This document shows, one piece after another, positions 40,879 to 50,377 of a stretch of 64,000 nt of DNA (position 1 is the stretch's first letter; each line of letters opens with the position of its first letter). The DNA comes from Streptomyces sp. Z26. GTDB taxonomy: Bacteria > Actinomycetota > Actinomycetes > Streptomycetales > Streptomycetaceae. Under the pieces are notes generated by a model. It ran no database searches and was not told the DNA's origin. It saw only the letters and a program-made list of their open reading frames with translations. The position numbers and the translations under genes were made by a program. Location of the stretch: positions 3,656,001 to 3,720,000 of the forward strand of contig NZ_RCHV01000002.1 of NCBI RefSeq assembly GCF_003665095.1, in the 5' to 3' direction.

Positions 40879-42617
40879 GGGGTCTCCCAGGGCGGTGTCT
40901 GCGACACCACCGGCACGGTGAAGCTGTCGATCGTGGCCAACGTGTCGCCGCGGAAACAGTACCGGGTGATCCGCAGATGGCCGGGGCCGTCGGTGAGGTC
41001 CGAGTCGTAGTAGTCGTCGGAGGCGATGGGCTTCCGGTGCAGCGGTACGAAGTCGTCGTACGGCACCTCCGGGTAGCGGCAGTGCGTCACCGAGTCCCGG
41101 CGGGGCGGCTCGTGCCCGGTGGCCGCCGCGCGCACGCCCTCGTCGTCGGAGCTGAAGACGGACTGCTCGAACTGCGCGCGGGACATGCCGATACGGGGCT
41201 CCTCGCGGTCCGGGTACGCCTCCTGCGGCCGGAACTCGCTGATCAGCATCAGCCCGAGGAGCATCATCACGCCCACGCCCACGAGCCCGAGCAGGCCCGT
41301 CAGACTGGCCACCACGCGGCGCTGCACCCCGGCCACCGCGCGCCCCGCGCGGGGCGCGGGCGAGGACTCGGCGGACGGCGCGTCCGTACCGGCGAGTGCC
41401 GCCGCCGGGTCCGGGTTGGCGGGCATGCGGGCCGTCAGGGAGTAGCCGCCGACCGGCGTCGGGCCCGCGTCGAGCGTGCCGCCGAGCAGGGAGACGCGCT
41501 CCCGCAGCCCGACGAGGCCGCGCCCGGTGCCCAGCCCGGTGGTGGCCTCGGGGGTGACGGGCGGGTGGCCGTTGCGGACGACGACCTCGACGCGGGTGTC
41601 GGTGTGGGTGACGGCGATGGTGACGTGCGCGCCGGTGGCGTACCGGTGCACGTTCGTCAGCGACTCCCGTACAACCCGGTGGACGGCGCGGCGCACCTGG
41701 GCGGTGCGTACGTCCAGGTCGGGGCCGTCCCAGGTGAGTTCGACGGGGATGCCGCCGTGCCGGGACTCCTCCGCCAGCGCCTCGACGTCGGCGCGGGTGC
41801 CGGTGGTGTCGGTCAGCGCGTCGGTGCCGGTGTCGCGCCCCAACGGGCCCAGCACGCCCAGCACTTCGCGCAGCTCCCGCATCGCGTCGCGGGTGACGCG
41901 GCGCAGCAGCGCGGCCTCGTCGCGCAGCTCGGGTGACTCGTTCTGGAGCGCCATCTCCAGGCCGCCGGTGTGCAGCGAGATCAGGCTGAGGCGGTGGCCG
42001 ACGAGGTCGTGCATCTCGGCGGCGATACGGGACCGCTCGTGCGTACGGGACTCGCTGTCCGCGAGCCTGCGGGCGGCCTCGGCGGCGGCGGCCCGTTCGC
42101 GCAGGGCGACCAGCAGCCGTTCCTGCTGCCCGGCGGAGGCGCCGACGAGCCCCGGCACGACGAGGGTGGTGGTGGCGAGGACGCCGCCGATGGCCAGGCC
42201 GAAGCTGCGTTCGCCGAGCCCGAGGGCGGGCGCGGTGGCGGCGCAGAGCAGCGGTGTCAGGGCGGTGGAGGCGAGGAGCACGGCGCTGCGCTGCCGTGGT
42301 TCGGCCAGCAGCTTGGCCGAGGTGTACGCCGTCACCGCGGCGGCCATCCCGGCCGCGGGCAGCAGGCCCATGGTGGCGGCCATCCCGAGCAGGGCGGCGG
42401 TGGGCCAGCGGCGGCGTACGGCGAGCAGGCCGAGGGCGAGGCAGCTGAGGGGGACGAGCTGGAACAGGTTGAAGTGCCCGTTGCTCAGCTCCGACACCAG
42501 TTGCTGGGCGAGGAGCAGCATCAGCCCGCATCCGGTCACTTCGCCGAGCGCGCGCCACAGCCCCCGGCGGGTCTCGCCGGGGGCCGTGAAGGGGCTGCGT
42601 GTCGGGGTGGTGGCCAT
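40875..42617 (-). CDS. Sensor histidine kinase (HisKA_3) with an extra C-terminal membrane-anchored domain
   Basis: From the ATG at 42617 the protein has 580 residues. About six N-terminal helices lead to the dimerisation box with phospho-His in AAEMHDLVGHRLSLISLH, and an ATPase domain (VVRESLTNVHRYATGAHV, GLGTGRGLVGLRERV). Unusually, after the ATPase comes another strong helix (LLGLVGVGVMMLLGLMLI) and about 110 residues with GMSRAQFEQSV and two Cys (THCRYPEVPY, TRYCFRGD) that should lie outside the cell. That domain could be the sensor. Confidence 0.9.
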   Translation of the reverse strand: MATTPTRSPFTAPGETRRGLWRALGEVTGCGLMLLLAQQLVSELSNGHFNLFQLVPLSCLALGLLAVRRRWPTAALLGMAATMGLLPAAGMAAAVTAYTSAKLLAEPRQRSAVLLASTALTPLLCAATAPALGLGERSFGLAIGGVLATTTLVVPGLVGASAGQQERLLVALRERAAAAEAARRLADSESRTHERSRIAAEMHDLVGHRLSLISLHTGGLEMALQNESPELRDEAALLRRVTRDAMRELREVLGVLGPLGRDTGTDALTDTTGTRADVEALAEESRHGGIPVELTWDGPDLDVRTAQVRRAVHRVVRESLTNVHRYATGAHVTIAVTHTDTRVEVVVRNGHPPVTPEATTGLGTGRGLVGLRERVSLLGGTLDAGPTPVGGYSLTARMPANPDPAAALAGTDAPSAESSPAPRAGRAVAGVQRRVVASLTGLLGLVGVGVMMLLGLMLISEFRPQEAYPDREEPRIGMSRAQFEQSVFSSDDEGVRAAATGHEPPRRDSVTHCRYPEVPYDDFVPLHRKPIASDDYYDSDLTDGPGHLRITRYCFRGDTLATIDSFTVPVVSQTPPWETP

Positions 42618-42755
42618 CGTCCCATTGTCGTGCGCGGGGTCCGGCCGGGGCTGCACCCTGGGGATGAGCCGGTGCTCTGCCGAAAGCCAGAGACCGGCGC
42701 GCGGGCCCCGTACGCACCGCGCGCCTGCCCCGCCCCGTACGTCAGCCGCCGCGCG

Positions 42756-44726
42756 TCAGAGGCCCGCCGCCAGCCGGGTCGCCAGCAGCCGGGAGAAGCG
42801 CGCCGGGTCGGCCAGTTCGCCGCCCTCCGCGAGGAGCGCCATGCCGTGAATCAGTTCGGCGGTCTCGGCGAGCGCCGGGTCCTCCTGGTCCGCGGCGTGC
42901 GCGGCGCGCAGCCCGGTGGTCAGCGGGTGGTCCGGGTTCAGCTCCAGGATGCGTTTGATGGGCGGCAGTTCCTGGCCCATGGCGCGGTACATCTTCTCCA
43001 GGTTCGGCGTGACGTCGTGCGCGTCACCGACGATGCACGCGGGCGACGTGGTGAGCCGCGACGACAGCCGTACCTCCTTCACGTCCTCGCCCAGCGTGCC
43101 GCCCAGCCACTCCAGCAGCGGCGCGAACTCCTCGTCCCGGCGCTGCTCCTCGGCGCGTTCCGCCTCGTCGCCCTCGGCGTCGGCGTCCCCGTCCAGGTCG
43201 ACCTGGCCCTTGGCGATCGACTGGAGCGGCGTCCCGTCGAACTCGCGGATCTGCTCGACCCACACCTCGTCGACGGCGTCGGTGAGCAGCAGCACCTCGT
43301 ACCCCTTGGCCTGGAACGCCTCGATGTGCGGGCTGTTCTCCAGGCGGGTACGGGACTCGCCGGTGAGGAAGTAGATGTGCTCCTGGCCGTCCTTCATGCG
43401 GGACTTGTAGTCGCGGAGGCCGGTCTGCTCCTTCGGGTCGTGCGTGGAGGCGAAGGAGGCGAGGTCGAGGAGGGTCTCGCGGTTGTCCTGGTCGGAGAGG
43501 AGGCCCTCCTTCACGGCGGGCCCGAACTCCTGCCAGAACGTGCGGTAGCGCTCGGGGTCCTTCGTGCGGAGCGACTTGACCGTGGACAGGATCTTCTTCA
43601 CCAGCCTGCGGTGCATGAGCTGGATCTGGCGGTCCTGCTGCAACGCCTCGCGCGACACGTTCAGCGACAGGTCCTGCGCGTCCACGACGCCCTTGACGAA
43701 GCGCAGGTAGTCGGGGAGGAGGGAGGTGCAGTCGTCCATGATGAACACCCGCCGCACGTACAGGTGCACGCCCCGGCGCCCGCCCTGCTGGTAGAGGTCC
43801 AGCGGCGCGTGGGAGGGGATGAACAGCACGGCCTGGTACTCGAACGTGCCCTCCGCCCGCGTGTGGACGGTCTCCAGCGGGTCCATCCAGTCGTGGCTGA
43901 CGTGCCGGTAGAACTCCTTGTACTCCTCCTCGGACACGTCGCCCTGGGAGCGGGCCCAGAGGGCCTTCATGGAGTTCAGCGTCTCGTACGCGTCGGCGGC
44001 GCCCTCGGCCTCACCCTCGCCCGTACCGTCGTCCCCCGCGTCGTCCTCGGTCTCCGTACGCTCCACCGCCGTACGCACCGGCCACGGGATGAAGTCCGAG
44101 TGCCTGCGCACGATCTGGCGCAGCCGACCCCGGTCCGCGTAGTCGAAGAGGCTGTCCTCGGTGTCCTCCGGCTTCAGGTGCAGCGTGACGGAGGTGCCCT
44201 GCGGGGCGTCGTCGAGGGTCTCCAGCTCGTACGTGCCCTCGCCCGTCGACTCCCAGCGCGTGCCCTGTTGTTCGCCCGCGCGGCGGGTCACCAGGGTGAC
44301 CTTGTCGGCGACCATGAACGACGAGTAGAAGCCGACGCCGAAGCTGCCGATGAGGTCGGCGGAGGCGGCGGCGTCCTTGTTCTCGTTCGCCTCCTTCAGC
44401 TTCCGCGCGAACTCCGCCGTGCCGGACTTCGCGATGGTGCCGATCAGCCCCCGCACCTCGTCGCGGGACATGCCGATGCCGTTGTCCCGTACGGTCAGGG
44501 TGCGCGCCTCGGCGTCCGGCTCCAGGGAGATGTGCAGGTCGGAGGTGTCCGCGCCCAGCTCGCTGTCGCGCAGCGACTCCAGGCGCAGCTTGTCGAGGGC
44601 GTCGGAGGCGTTGGAGATCAACTCCCGCAGGAAGATGTCCTTGTTGGAGTAGATCGAGTGCACCACCAGCCTCAGCAGCTGGCGGGACTCCGCCTGGAAC
44701 TCGTGTGTCTCGACCCTGCTGCTCAC
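42756..44726 (-). CDS. htpG: HtpG, bacterial Hsp90 chaperone
   Basis: The 656-residue protein starts MSSRVETHEFQAESRQLLRL and has the GHKL motifs IFLRELISNASDALDKLR, TVRDNGIGMSRDEV and GSFGVGFYSSFMVAD, followed by middle-domain SNVSREALQQDRQI-type sequence (LNVSREALQQDRQ). Hsp90 uses ATP to remodel client proteins in the cytosol. Length is slightly above the 625-640 usual, owing to acidic stretches near 225 and 510. It is divergent from the chitinase gene. Confidence 0.95.
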   Translation of the reverse strand: MSSRVETHEFQAESRQLLRLVVHSIYSNKDIFLRELISNASDALDKLRLESLRDSELGADTSDLHISLEPDAEARTLTVRDNGIGMSRDEVRGLIGTIAKSGTAEFARKLKEANENKDAAASADLIGSFGVGFYSSFMVADKVTLVTRRAGEQQGTRWESTGEGTYELETLDDAPQGTSVTLHLKPEDTEDSLFDYADRGRLRQIVRRHSDFIPWPVRTAVERTETEDDAGDDGTGEGEAEGAADAYETLNSMKALWARSQGDVSEEEYKEFYRHVSHDWMDPLETVHTRAEGTFEYQAVLFIPSHAPLDLYQQGGRRGVHLYVRRVFIMDDCTSLLPDYLRFVKGVVDAQDLSLNVSREALQQDRQIQLMHRRLVKKILSTVKSLRTKDPERYRTFWQEFGPAVKEGLLSDQDNRETLLDLASFASTHDPKEQTGLRDYKSRMKDGQEHIYFLTGESRTRLENSPHIEAFQAKGYEVLLLTDAVDEVWVEQIREFDGTPLQSIAKGQVDLDGDADAEGDEAERAEEQRRDEEFAPLLEWLGGTLGEDVKEVRLSSRLTTSPACIVGDAHDVTPNLEKMYRAMGQELPPIKRILELNPDHPLTTGLRAAHAADQEDPALAETAELIHGMALLAEGGELADPARFSRLLATRLAAGL

Positions 44727-45068
44727 TGCGGTCCTCCTCGGGGAGTGCGTCGTGCTCGGGTACGGGGCGGGGCCGCCGCCTCCCCGTACGGCGGGCCGCC
44801 GGGGGGCGCGCGCCGCACCCCCACGGGGCCCGATCTTGCCTGTCCGGCGCCCGGCGGCGCCACTTTCCCGGGCGGGCCACCGGGTGGGTCACCGGTCGGG
44901 TCACCGGACGGGCAATTGGTCCAGACCTATTGACGTCGGGCCCGGTCCGTACTTGGTTGAGCACCGGTGACCCGCCTCCCGCGGTCCACCAGGCCCCGGC
45001 GTACGGGAATTTCGGCCCGCCCCTCCCGGCCGACCCGCGCCGGTCGCCACAGCCCGAAGGGAGCAAGC
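44727..45068. promoter_or_regulatory. Divergent region between htpG and chitinase genes
   Basis: These 342 bases have no gene. The right part holds a DasR-like site at 44916-44929 and a TTGACG hexamer at 44930-44935 that could be the -35 box of the chitinase promoter. No HAIR (HspR) or CIRCE heat-shock element is obvious on the htpG side. Confidence 0.55.
44916..44929. promoter_or_regulatory. DasR-like operator (dre site) upstream of chitinase gene
   Basis: TTGGTCCAGACCTA is a near-palindrome matching the known core TGGTCTAGACCA of DasR sites, with two changes. DasR is the GntR regulator of chitin and N-acetylglucosamine genes in Streptomyces, and the next gene is a chitinase, 140 bases downstream. 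Confidence 0.72.
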
Positions 45069-46202
45069 GTGATCAGACGGAAGGTACGGCTGCTGGGTGC
45101 CGGTCTGGCGGCGGCGTGCGCGGCGCAGCTGCTGGTCGCCGGGGTGACCGGCGCCGCGGAACCGGACGCGGTACGGGACGGCGGCGCGCGCGACGGCGTA
45201 CGCGATGCCGTACGGGCCGGGGAGCCCGCGCCCGGCGCGCGGGACGCGGACTGCGCGGTGCGGGGCAAGCCCGAGGGCAAGGTCCTCCAGGGCTACTGGG
45301 AGAACTGGGACGGCGCCGCGAACGGCGTCCACCCGCCGTACGGTTGGACGCCCATCGACGACGCGGCCATCGGCCAGCACGGCTACAACGTGCTCAACGC
45401 GGCGTTCCCCGTGATCCGTTCGGACGGCACCGTCCTCTGGGAGGACGGGATGGACTCGACGGTCAAGGTCGGCACCCCCGAGGAGATGTGCGCGGCGAAG
45501 GAGGCCGGGCAGACGCTCCTGCTGTCCATCGGCGGCGCCACGGCCGGGATCGACCTCAGCTCGCGGGCGGTCGCGGACCGGTTCGTCGAGACGGTGGTGC
45601 CGATCCTGAAGGAGTACCACTTCGACGGCATCGACATCGACATCGAGACCGGCCTCTCCGGCAGCGGCGACATCAACCAGCTGTCGGCGTCGCAGGAGAA
45701 CCTCGTCCACATCATCGACGGCGTACTCGCGGAGATGCCCGCGGAGTTCGGCCTGACGATGGCGCCCGAGACGGCGTACGTGACGGGCGGCAGCGTGACG
45801 TACGGCTCGATCTGGGGCGCGTACCTGCCGATCATCAAGAAGTACGCGGACAACGGCCGCCTGTGGTGGCTGAACATGCAGTACTACAACGGCAGCATGT
45901 ACGGCTGCTCCGGCGACACGTACGAGGCGGGCACCGTCGAGGGCTTCACCCGGCAGACCGACTGCCTCAACGACGGGCTGGTGGTGCAGGGCACCACGAT
46001 CAAGGTGCCGTACGACAAGCAGGTGCCGGGCCTGCCCGCCCAACCGGGCGCGGGTGGCGGCCACATGGACACGGGCCTCGTCGCGGAGGCGTGGAACCAC
46101 TACGACGGCGCGCTGAAGGGCCTGATGACCTGGTCGCTGAACTGGGACGGGTCGAAGTCGTGGTCCTTCGGGGACAACGTCAAGGCGCTCCAGGGGCGTT
46201 GA
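45069..46202 (+). CDS. Secreted GH18 chitinase
   Basis: The GTG at 45069 follows AAGGGAGC. A signal peptide (VRLLGAGLAAACAAQLLVAG, cleaved near VTGAAE) precedes a single GH18 barrel of about 330 residues. The catalytic motif is HFDGIDIDIETG with the acid Glu about residue 193. TLLLSIGG is the conserved strand-3 motif and LMTWSLNWDG the last-strand motif. No chitin-binding domain is attached. Four Cys in the mature protein may pair. It hydrolyses chitin outside the cell, and the upstream DasR-like site fits. Confidence 0.93.
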   Translation: MIRRKVRLLGAGLAAACAAQLLVAGVTGAAEPDAVRDGGARDGVRDAVRAGEPAPGARDADCAVRGKPEGKVLQGYWENWDGAANGVHPPYGWTPIDDAAIGQHGYNVLNAAFPVIRSDGTVLWEDGMDSTVKVGTPEEMCAAKEAGQTLLLSIGGATAGIDLSSRAVADRFVETVVPILKEYHFDGIDIDIETGLSGSGDINQLSASQENLVHIIDGVLAEMPAEFGLTMAPETAYVTGGSVTYGSIWGAYLPIIKKYADNGRLWWLNMQYYNGSMYGCSGDTYEAGTVEGFTRQTDCLNDGLVVQGTTIKVPYDKQVPGLPAQPGAGGGHMDTGLVAEAWNHYDGALKGLMTWSLNWDGSKSWSFGDNVKALQGR

Positions 46203-46537
46203 CGCGCGCGGCGACCGGCGCGGCGGGGAGCGCCGGGTGACGAACGACGGGCGGGGCCGCCCGGACCGCGTACGCGCGCGGTCCGGCGCGGCCCCGCCCT
46301 TCTGCGGTGCGCGGCGGGGGAGTTGGGCGACTCCGGTTCAGTCAACGTTCAGTAAAACGCTGAACCGCCCTGCCGTGGAGGGGAGAAGAAAAGGTAGACC
46401 GGTCCATGGACAGGCGACCGGCCCGCCCTCTACGTTGAGCGCCACGCCGACCGCCCCGCGTCGGCGTGCCCGCGACCCGCCAGCCGGGGACGGTGTACTC
46501 CACGCGTACCCGCGACCACGGCGAACGGAGCACCCGC
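46203..46537. promoter_or_regulatory. Upstream region of the mannan-use genes
   Basis: No gene is seen in these 335 bases. CGGTTCAG (46334-46341) and CTGAACCG (46360-46367) are perfect inverted arms 18 bases apart, with AACGTT (46344-46349), the centre type of LacI-family operators, between them. A second LacI-like centre, CTCTACGTTGAG, lies at about 46428-46439. These may bind a mannan-responsive LacI regulator that is not in the window. Confidence 0.5.
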
Positions 46538-49102
46538 ATGCTGGACGAGACCCCCCTGACCGACGGCTGGACCCTGCGGCACGGCGCGGCGGAACTCCCG
46601 GCCCGCGTACCGGGTTGCGTCCACACCGACCTGATGGCGGCCGGGGTGATCCCGGACCCGTTCCTCTCGCGGAACGAGGACGACGTCGCCTGGGTCGGCC
46701 GCGCGGACTGGCGCTACGACACCGCGCTGCCCCCGCGTACGACCGCCCACGAGCGCACCGACCTGGTCTTCGACGGGCTCGACACGGTCGCGGAGGTCAG
46801 CGTCGGCGGCCAGGTGGTGGGCCGTACGCGGAACATGCACCGCTCCCACCGCTACGACGTGACCGACCTCCTCGCCGCCTCCTCCGGCACCGCCCTGACC
46901 GTGCGGTTCACCTCCGCGTACACCGAGGCGGAGGCCGTACGGGACCGGCTCGGGGACCGGCCCAACGCCTATCCGGAACCCTTCCAGTACATCCGCAAGA
47001 TGGCCTGCTCCTTCGGCTGGGACTGGGGCCCGACGCTCGTCACCGCCGGGGTGTGGCGCCCGGCGCGGCTCGCGCACTGGTCGACGGCGCGGCTCGCGGA
47101 CGTACGGCCGCTGGTCACCGTGGACGCCGACGGCACCGGGCGGGTGGAGGCGCGTTTCGCGCTCCGGCGTACGGAGTCGGGCGCGGACCGGCCGCTCACG
47201 GCGGTGCTGCGGCTGGGCGGCACCGAGGGGGACGTTCCGGCCGCCGAGGCGTCCGTACGGGTCGACGGCGCGCACGCCACCGTCACCGCCGAACTCCCCG
47301 ACGCGGCCCTGTGGTGGCCACGCGGCTACGGCGAACAGCCGCTGTACGACTGCGAGTTGACGCTCCGGGACGCCGACGGCACCCCCCTGGACCGCTGGTC
47401 GCGCCGCGTCGGCTTCCGCACCGTACGCCTCGACACCACCGCCGACGCGGCGGGCAGCGCCTTCACCCTCGTCGTCAACGGCGCACCCGTCCTCGCCCGT
47501 GGCGTGAACTGGATCCCCGACGACGCCTTCCCCTCCCGCCTCACCCCCGCCCGCTACCGCGCCCGCCTCACCCAGGCCGCCGACGCGGGCGTCGACCTCG
47601 TACGGGTGTGGGGCGGCGGCCTCTACGAGTCCGACGACTTCTACGCCGTCTGCGACGAGTTGGGCCTCCTGGTGTGGCAGAACTTCCCGTTCGCCTGCGC
47701 CGCCTACCCGGAGGAACAGCCGCTGCGCTCCGAGGTGGAGGCGGAGGCGCGCGAGAACGTCGTACGCCTCATGCCGCACCCCAGCCTCGTCCTCTGGAAC
47801 GGCAACAACGAGAACCTGTGGGGCTTCCGCGACTGGGAGTGGGAGGACGCGCTCGCGGGGGACTCCTGGGGCGAGGGCTACTACCTCGGGCTGCTGCCCC
47901 GCGTCGTCGCCGAGACCGACCCCACCCGCCCGTACTGGCCCGGCAGCCCCTGGTCCGGCTCCTGGGACCACCACCCGAACGACCCGCGGCACGGCACCAC
48001 CCACTCCTGGGACGTCTGGAACCGTACGGACTACACCGACTACCTGCGTGAAGTGCCGCGCTTCGCCGCCGAGTTCGGCTGGCAGGCCCCGCCCGCGTAC
48101 GCGACGCTGCGCCGCGCGCTGCCCGGCGAGACCCTGGCCGCGGACTCGCCCGGCATGCTGCACCACCAGAAGGCGGGCGACGGCAACGGCAAACTCGACC
48201 GGGGCCTGGCACGGCACTTCGCGCCGCCGGAGACGTTCGACCGCTGGCACTACCTCACGCAGGTCAACCAGGCGCGCGCCGTCGCCACCGGCGTCGAGCA
48301 CTGGCGGTCGCACTGGCCGACCTGCGCGGGCACGGTCGTCTGGCAGCTCAACGACTGCTGGCCGGTGACCTCCTGGGCCGCGATCGACGGCGACGGGCGG
48401 CGCAAGCCGCTCTGGTACGCGCTGCGCCGGGCGTACGCCGACCGGCTGCTCACCGTGCAGCGGCGGGACGGCGGCCCGGCCGTCGTCGCCGTCAACCAGT
48501 CGGCGGGGACGTGGAGTACGGGCGTACGGCTGCGGCGGCTGACCGCGGACGGCCGTACGGTCGCGGAGGCGCACCTCCGACTCGCCCCGGCCGCCCGGAC
48601 GGTGGCGTACGCGGCGGTGCCGGAGGCGCTGCTGCCGGACGGGCGCGCGGAGTTCCTCGTCGCGGACGCGGACGGGGGTGCGGGCGGCCCGGGTGCCGGT
48701 GCGGCCGAGGCGCTGCGGGCGGTCCACTTCCCCGTACGGGACCGGGAGTTCGCGTACCCGAGGCCCCGCTACGACGTGGAGCTGGTGCCGCACGGCGACG
48801 GCGGGCACGGGGCGTACGACGTCGTGGTGACCGCCCGTACCCTCCTGCGCGACCTGCTCCTCCAGGCCGACCGCCTGCACCCCGAAGCCACCGCCGACCG
48901 GGGGCTGTTGACGCTGCTGCCGGGGGAGCGCGCGACCGTCGTCGTACGCGGCTGGCGCGACGCGCCGCACGCGCCCGGTGGCCCCCTCCAAGCCGCCGAA
49001 CTCGCCGTACGAGCCGCGCTGTTCGCCGTCGAGCCCGCCGAAGTGGCGTCCGATGAGGTGGCGTCCGTCGAGGCGGAGCCCGCCGAGGTGGAGCCCGGCT
49101 GA
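46538..49102 (+). CDS. GH2 beta-mannosidase
   Basis: The ATG at 46538 gives 854 residues. The order is the GH2 sugar-binding domain (VPGCVHTDLMAAGVIPDPF, LVFDGLDTVAEV, CSFGWDWGPTLV), immunoglobulin-like domains, a TIM barrel with acid/base Glu in VLWNGNNENLWG, and nucleophile Glu in RFAAEFGWQ, then C-terminal beta domains. These motifs are those of beta-mannosidases rather than beta-galactosidases. There is no signal peptide, so it should cleave imported manno-oligosaccharides in the cytosol. The next gene encodes the secreted mannanase that would make them. Confidence 0.92.
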   Translation: MLDETPLTDGWTLRHGAAELPARVPGCVHTDLMAAGVIPDPFLSRNEDDVAWVGRADWRYDTALPPRTTAHERTDLVFDGLDTVAEVSVGGQVVGRTRNMHRSHRYDVTDLLAASSGTALTVRFTSAYTEAEAVRDRLGDRPNAYPEPFQYIRKMACSFGWDWGPTLVTAGVWRPARLAHWSTARLADVRPLVTVDADGTGRVEARFALRRTESGADRPLTAVLRLGGTEGDVPAAEASVRVDGAHATVTAELPDAALWWPRGYGEQPLYDCELTLRDADGTPLDRWSRRVGFRTVRLDTTADAAGSAFTLVVNGAPVLARGVNWIPDDAFPSRLTPARYRARLTQAADAGVDLVRVWGGGLYESDDFYAVCDELGLLVWQNFPFACAAYPEEQPLRSEVEAEARENVVRLMPHPSLVLWNGNNENLWGFRDWEWEDALAGDSWGEGYYLGLLPRVVAETDPTRPYWPGSPWSGSWDHHPNDPRHGTTHSWDVWNRTDYTDYLREVPRFAAEFGWQAPPAYATLRRALPGETLAADSPGMLHHQKAGDGNGKLDRGLARHFAPPETFDRWHYLTQVNQARAVATGVEHWRSHWPTCAGTVVWQLNDCWPVTSWAAIDGDGRRKPLWYALRRAYADRLLTVQRRDGGPAVVAVNQSAGTWSTGVRLRRLTADGRTVAEAHLRLAPAARTVAYAAVPEALLPDGRAEFLVADADGGAGGPGAGAAEALRAVHFPVRDREFAYPRPRYDVELVPHGDGGHGAYDVVVTARTLLRDLLLQADRLHPEATADRGLLTLLPGERATVVVRGWRDAPHAPGGPLQAAELAVRAALFAVEPAEVASDEVASVEAEPAEVEPG

Positions 49103-49171
49103 GCACCCACGACCGTACGACCCCGGCACCACCAGGCACGTCCCCAACCCCCCACACCCCAGGAGCACTTC

Positions 49172-50236
49172 ATGCGCAAGCGCCCGCTCTCCCTCTGCGC
49201 CGCCGGTCTGCTGGCCCTCGGTGGCGCCGCGACCGCCGCACTCCCCACGGCGGGCGCGGCACCCGCACCCGCGCCCGTACCGGCGCCGTCCGGCGAACGG
49301 GCACCGGCCGCCGAGGCCGCGGGCCCGGCCGACGTCGTCGACTACCTCTCGTCCCTCACCGGCGAGCGCACGGTGACCGGCCAGCACAACCGCGAGCCCA
49401 ACTCCGAGCCCTCCAAGTGGACTTCGGTGGTCCACGACATCACCGGCGAGTACCCGGGCCTGTGGGGCGGCGACTTCCTCTTCGCCTCCGACGACGTGGC
49501 CAACCGCCAGCGCATGGTCGACCAGGCCGAGACGGAGTGGCAGAACGGCTCCCTGCCCACCCTCACCTGGCACGTCTGCCCGCCCACCACCGGCTCGTCC
49601 TGCGGCTGGGACCCCGGCCAGGGCATCCAGGACGACCTCTCCGACGACCAGTGGAACGACCTGGTCAAGGACGGCACCGACCTCAACACCAAGTGGAAGC
49701 AGCGGCTCGACGAGGCCGTCCCGTACCTGAAGCAGCTCCAGGACGCGGGAGTACCCGCCCTCTTCCGCCCGGTCCACGAGATGAACGACGGCTGGTCCTG
49801 GTGGGGCGGTCGCCCCGGCGAGAACGGCAGCCGCAAGCTGTACCAGATCACGCACGACTACCTCACCGGCGAGAAGGGCCTCACCGGCCTCGTGTGGGTG
49901 TGGAACGTCAAGGACATCGACGTGGACGGGGTTAGCGCGTACTACCCGGGTGACGAGTACGTGGACGTCGTCTCCGTCGACGCCTGGGACCGGAACTTCC
50001 CGTCCGACGCGTACTACCAGGCGCTGGAGGACATCGCCGGGACCAAGCCGATGGCCCTGGCCGAGGTCGGCAAGGTCCCCTCGCCGGACGACCTGGCGCG
50101 GCAGCCGAAGTGGACGTACTTCATGGTGTGGGCGGAGTACCTCAAGGACCCCGCGTACAACTCGGACGACGCGGTGCGCGCGACGTACGGCGACGGGCGG
50201 GCCGTCAACCAGGGCGAGGTCGGCCCGATCGGCTGA
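49172..50236 (+). CDS. Secreted GH26 beta-mannanase
   Basis: The ATG at 49172 has an AGGAG site at about 49161. An N-terminal signal (SLCAAGLLALGGAATAALP) and a Pro/Ala linker precede a catalytic domain of about 300 residues. ERTVTGQHNREPNSEPS, the acid/base Glu in FRPVHEMNDGWSWWG, and the nucleophile Glu in MALAEVGKVP mark GH26. It breaks beta-1,4-mannan outside the cell. There is no carbohydrate-binding module. With the GH2 gene 69 bases upstream it forms a small mannan operon. Confidence 0.92.
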   Translation: MRKRPLSLCAAGLLALGGAATAALPTAGAAPAPAPVPAPSGERAPAAEAAGPADVVDYLSSLTGERTVTGQHNREPNSEPSKWTSVVHDITGEYPGLWGGDFLFASDDVANRQRMVDQAETEWQNGSLPTLTWHVCPPTTGSSCGWDPGQGIQDDLSDDQWNDLVKDGTDLNTKWKQRLDEAVPYLKQLQDAGVPALFRPVHEMNDGWSWWGGRPGENGSRKLYQITHDYLTGEKGLTGLVWVWNVKDIDVDGVSAYYPGDEYVDVVSVDAWDRNFPSDAYYQALEDIAGTKPMALAEVGKVPSPDDLARQPKWTYFMVWAEYLKDPAYNSDDAVRATYGDGRAVNQGEVGPIG

Positions 50237-50377
50237 CGGCCGCGAGGCGCGGGCCCGCCGGTACGGGGGCCCGCGTACGCGCGCGGCCGTCCGGCGGCCG
50301 GGCGCGGCGGGTTCGGCACGCGCGCCGGGCGCGTAATGCGGTGGCGGGTGCGGACGCCACGCATCAGCATGACCCGT

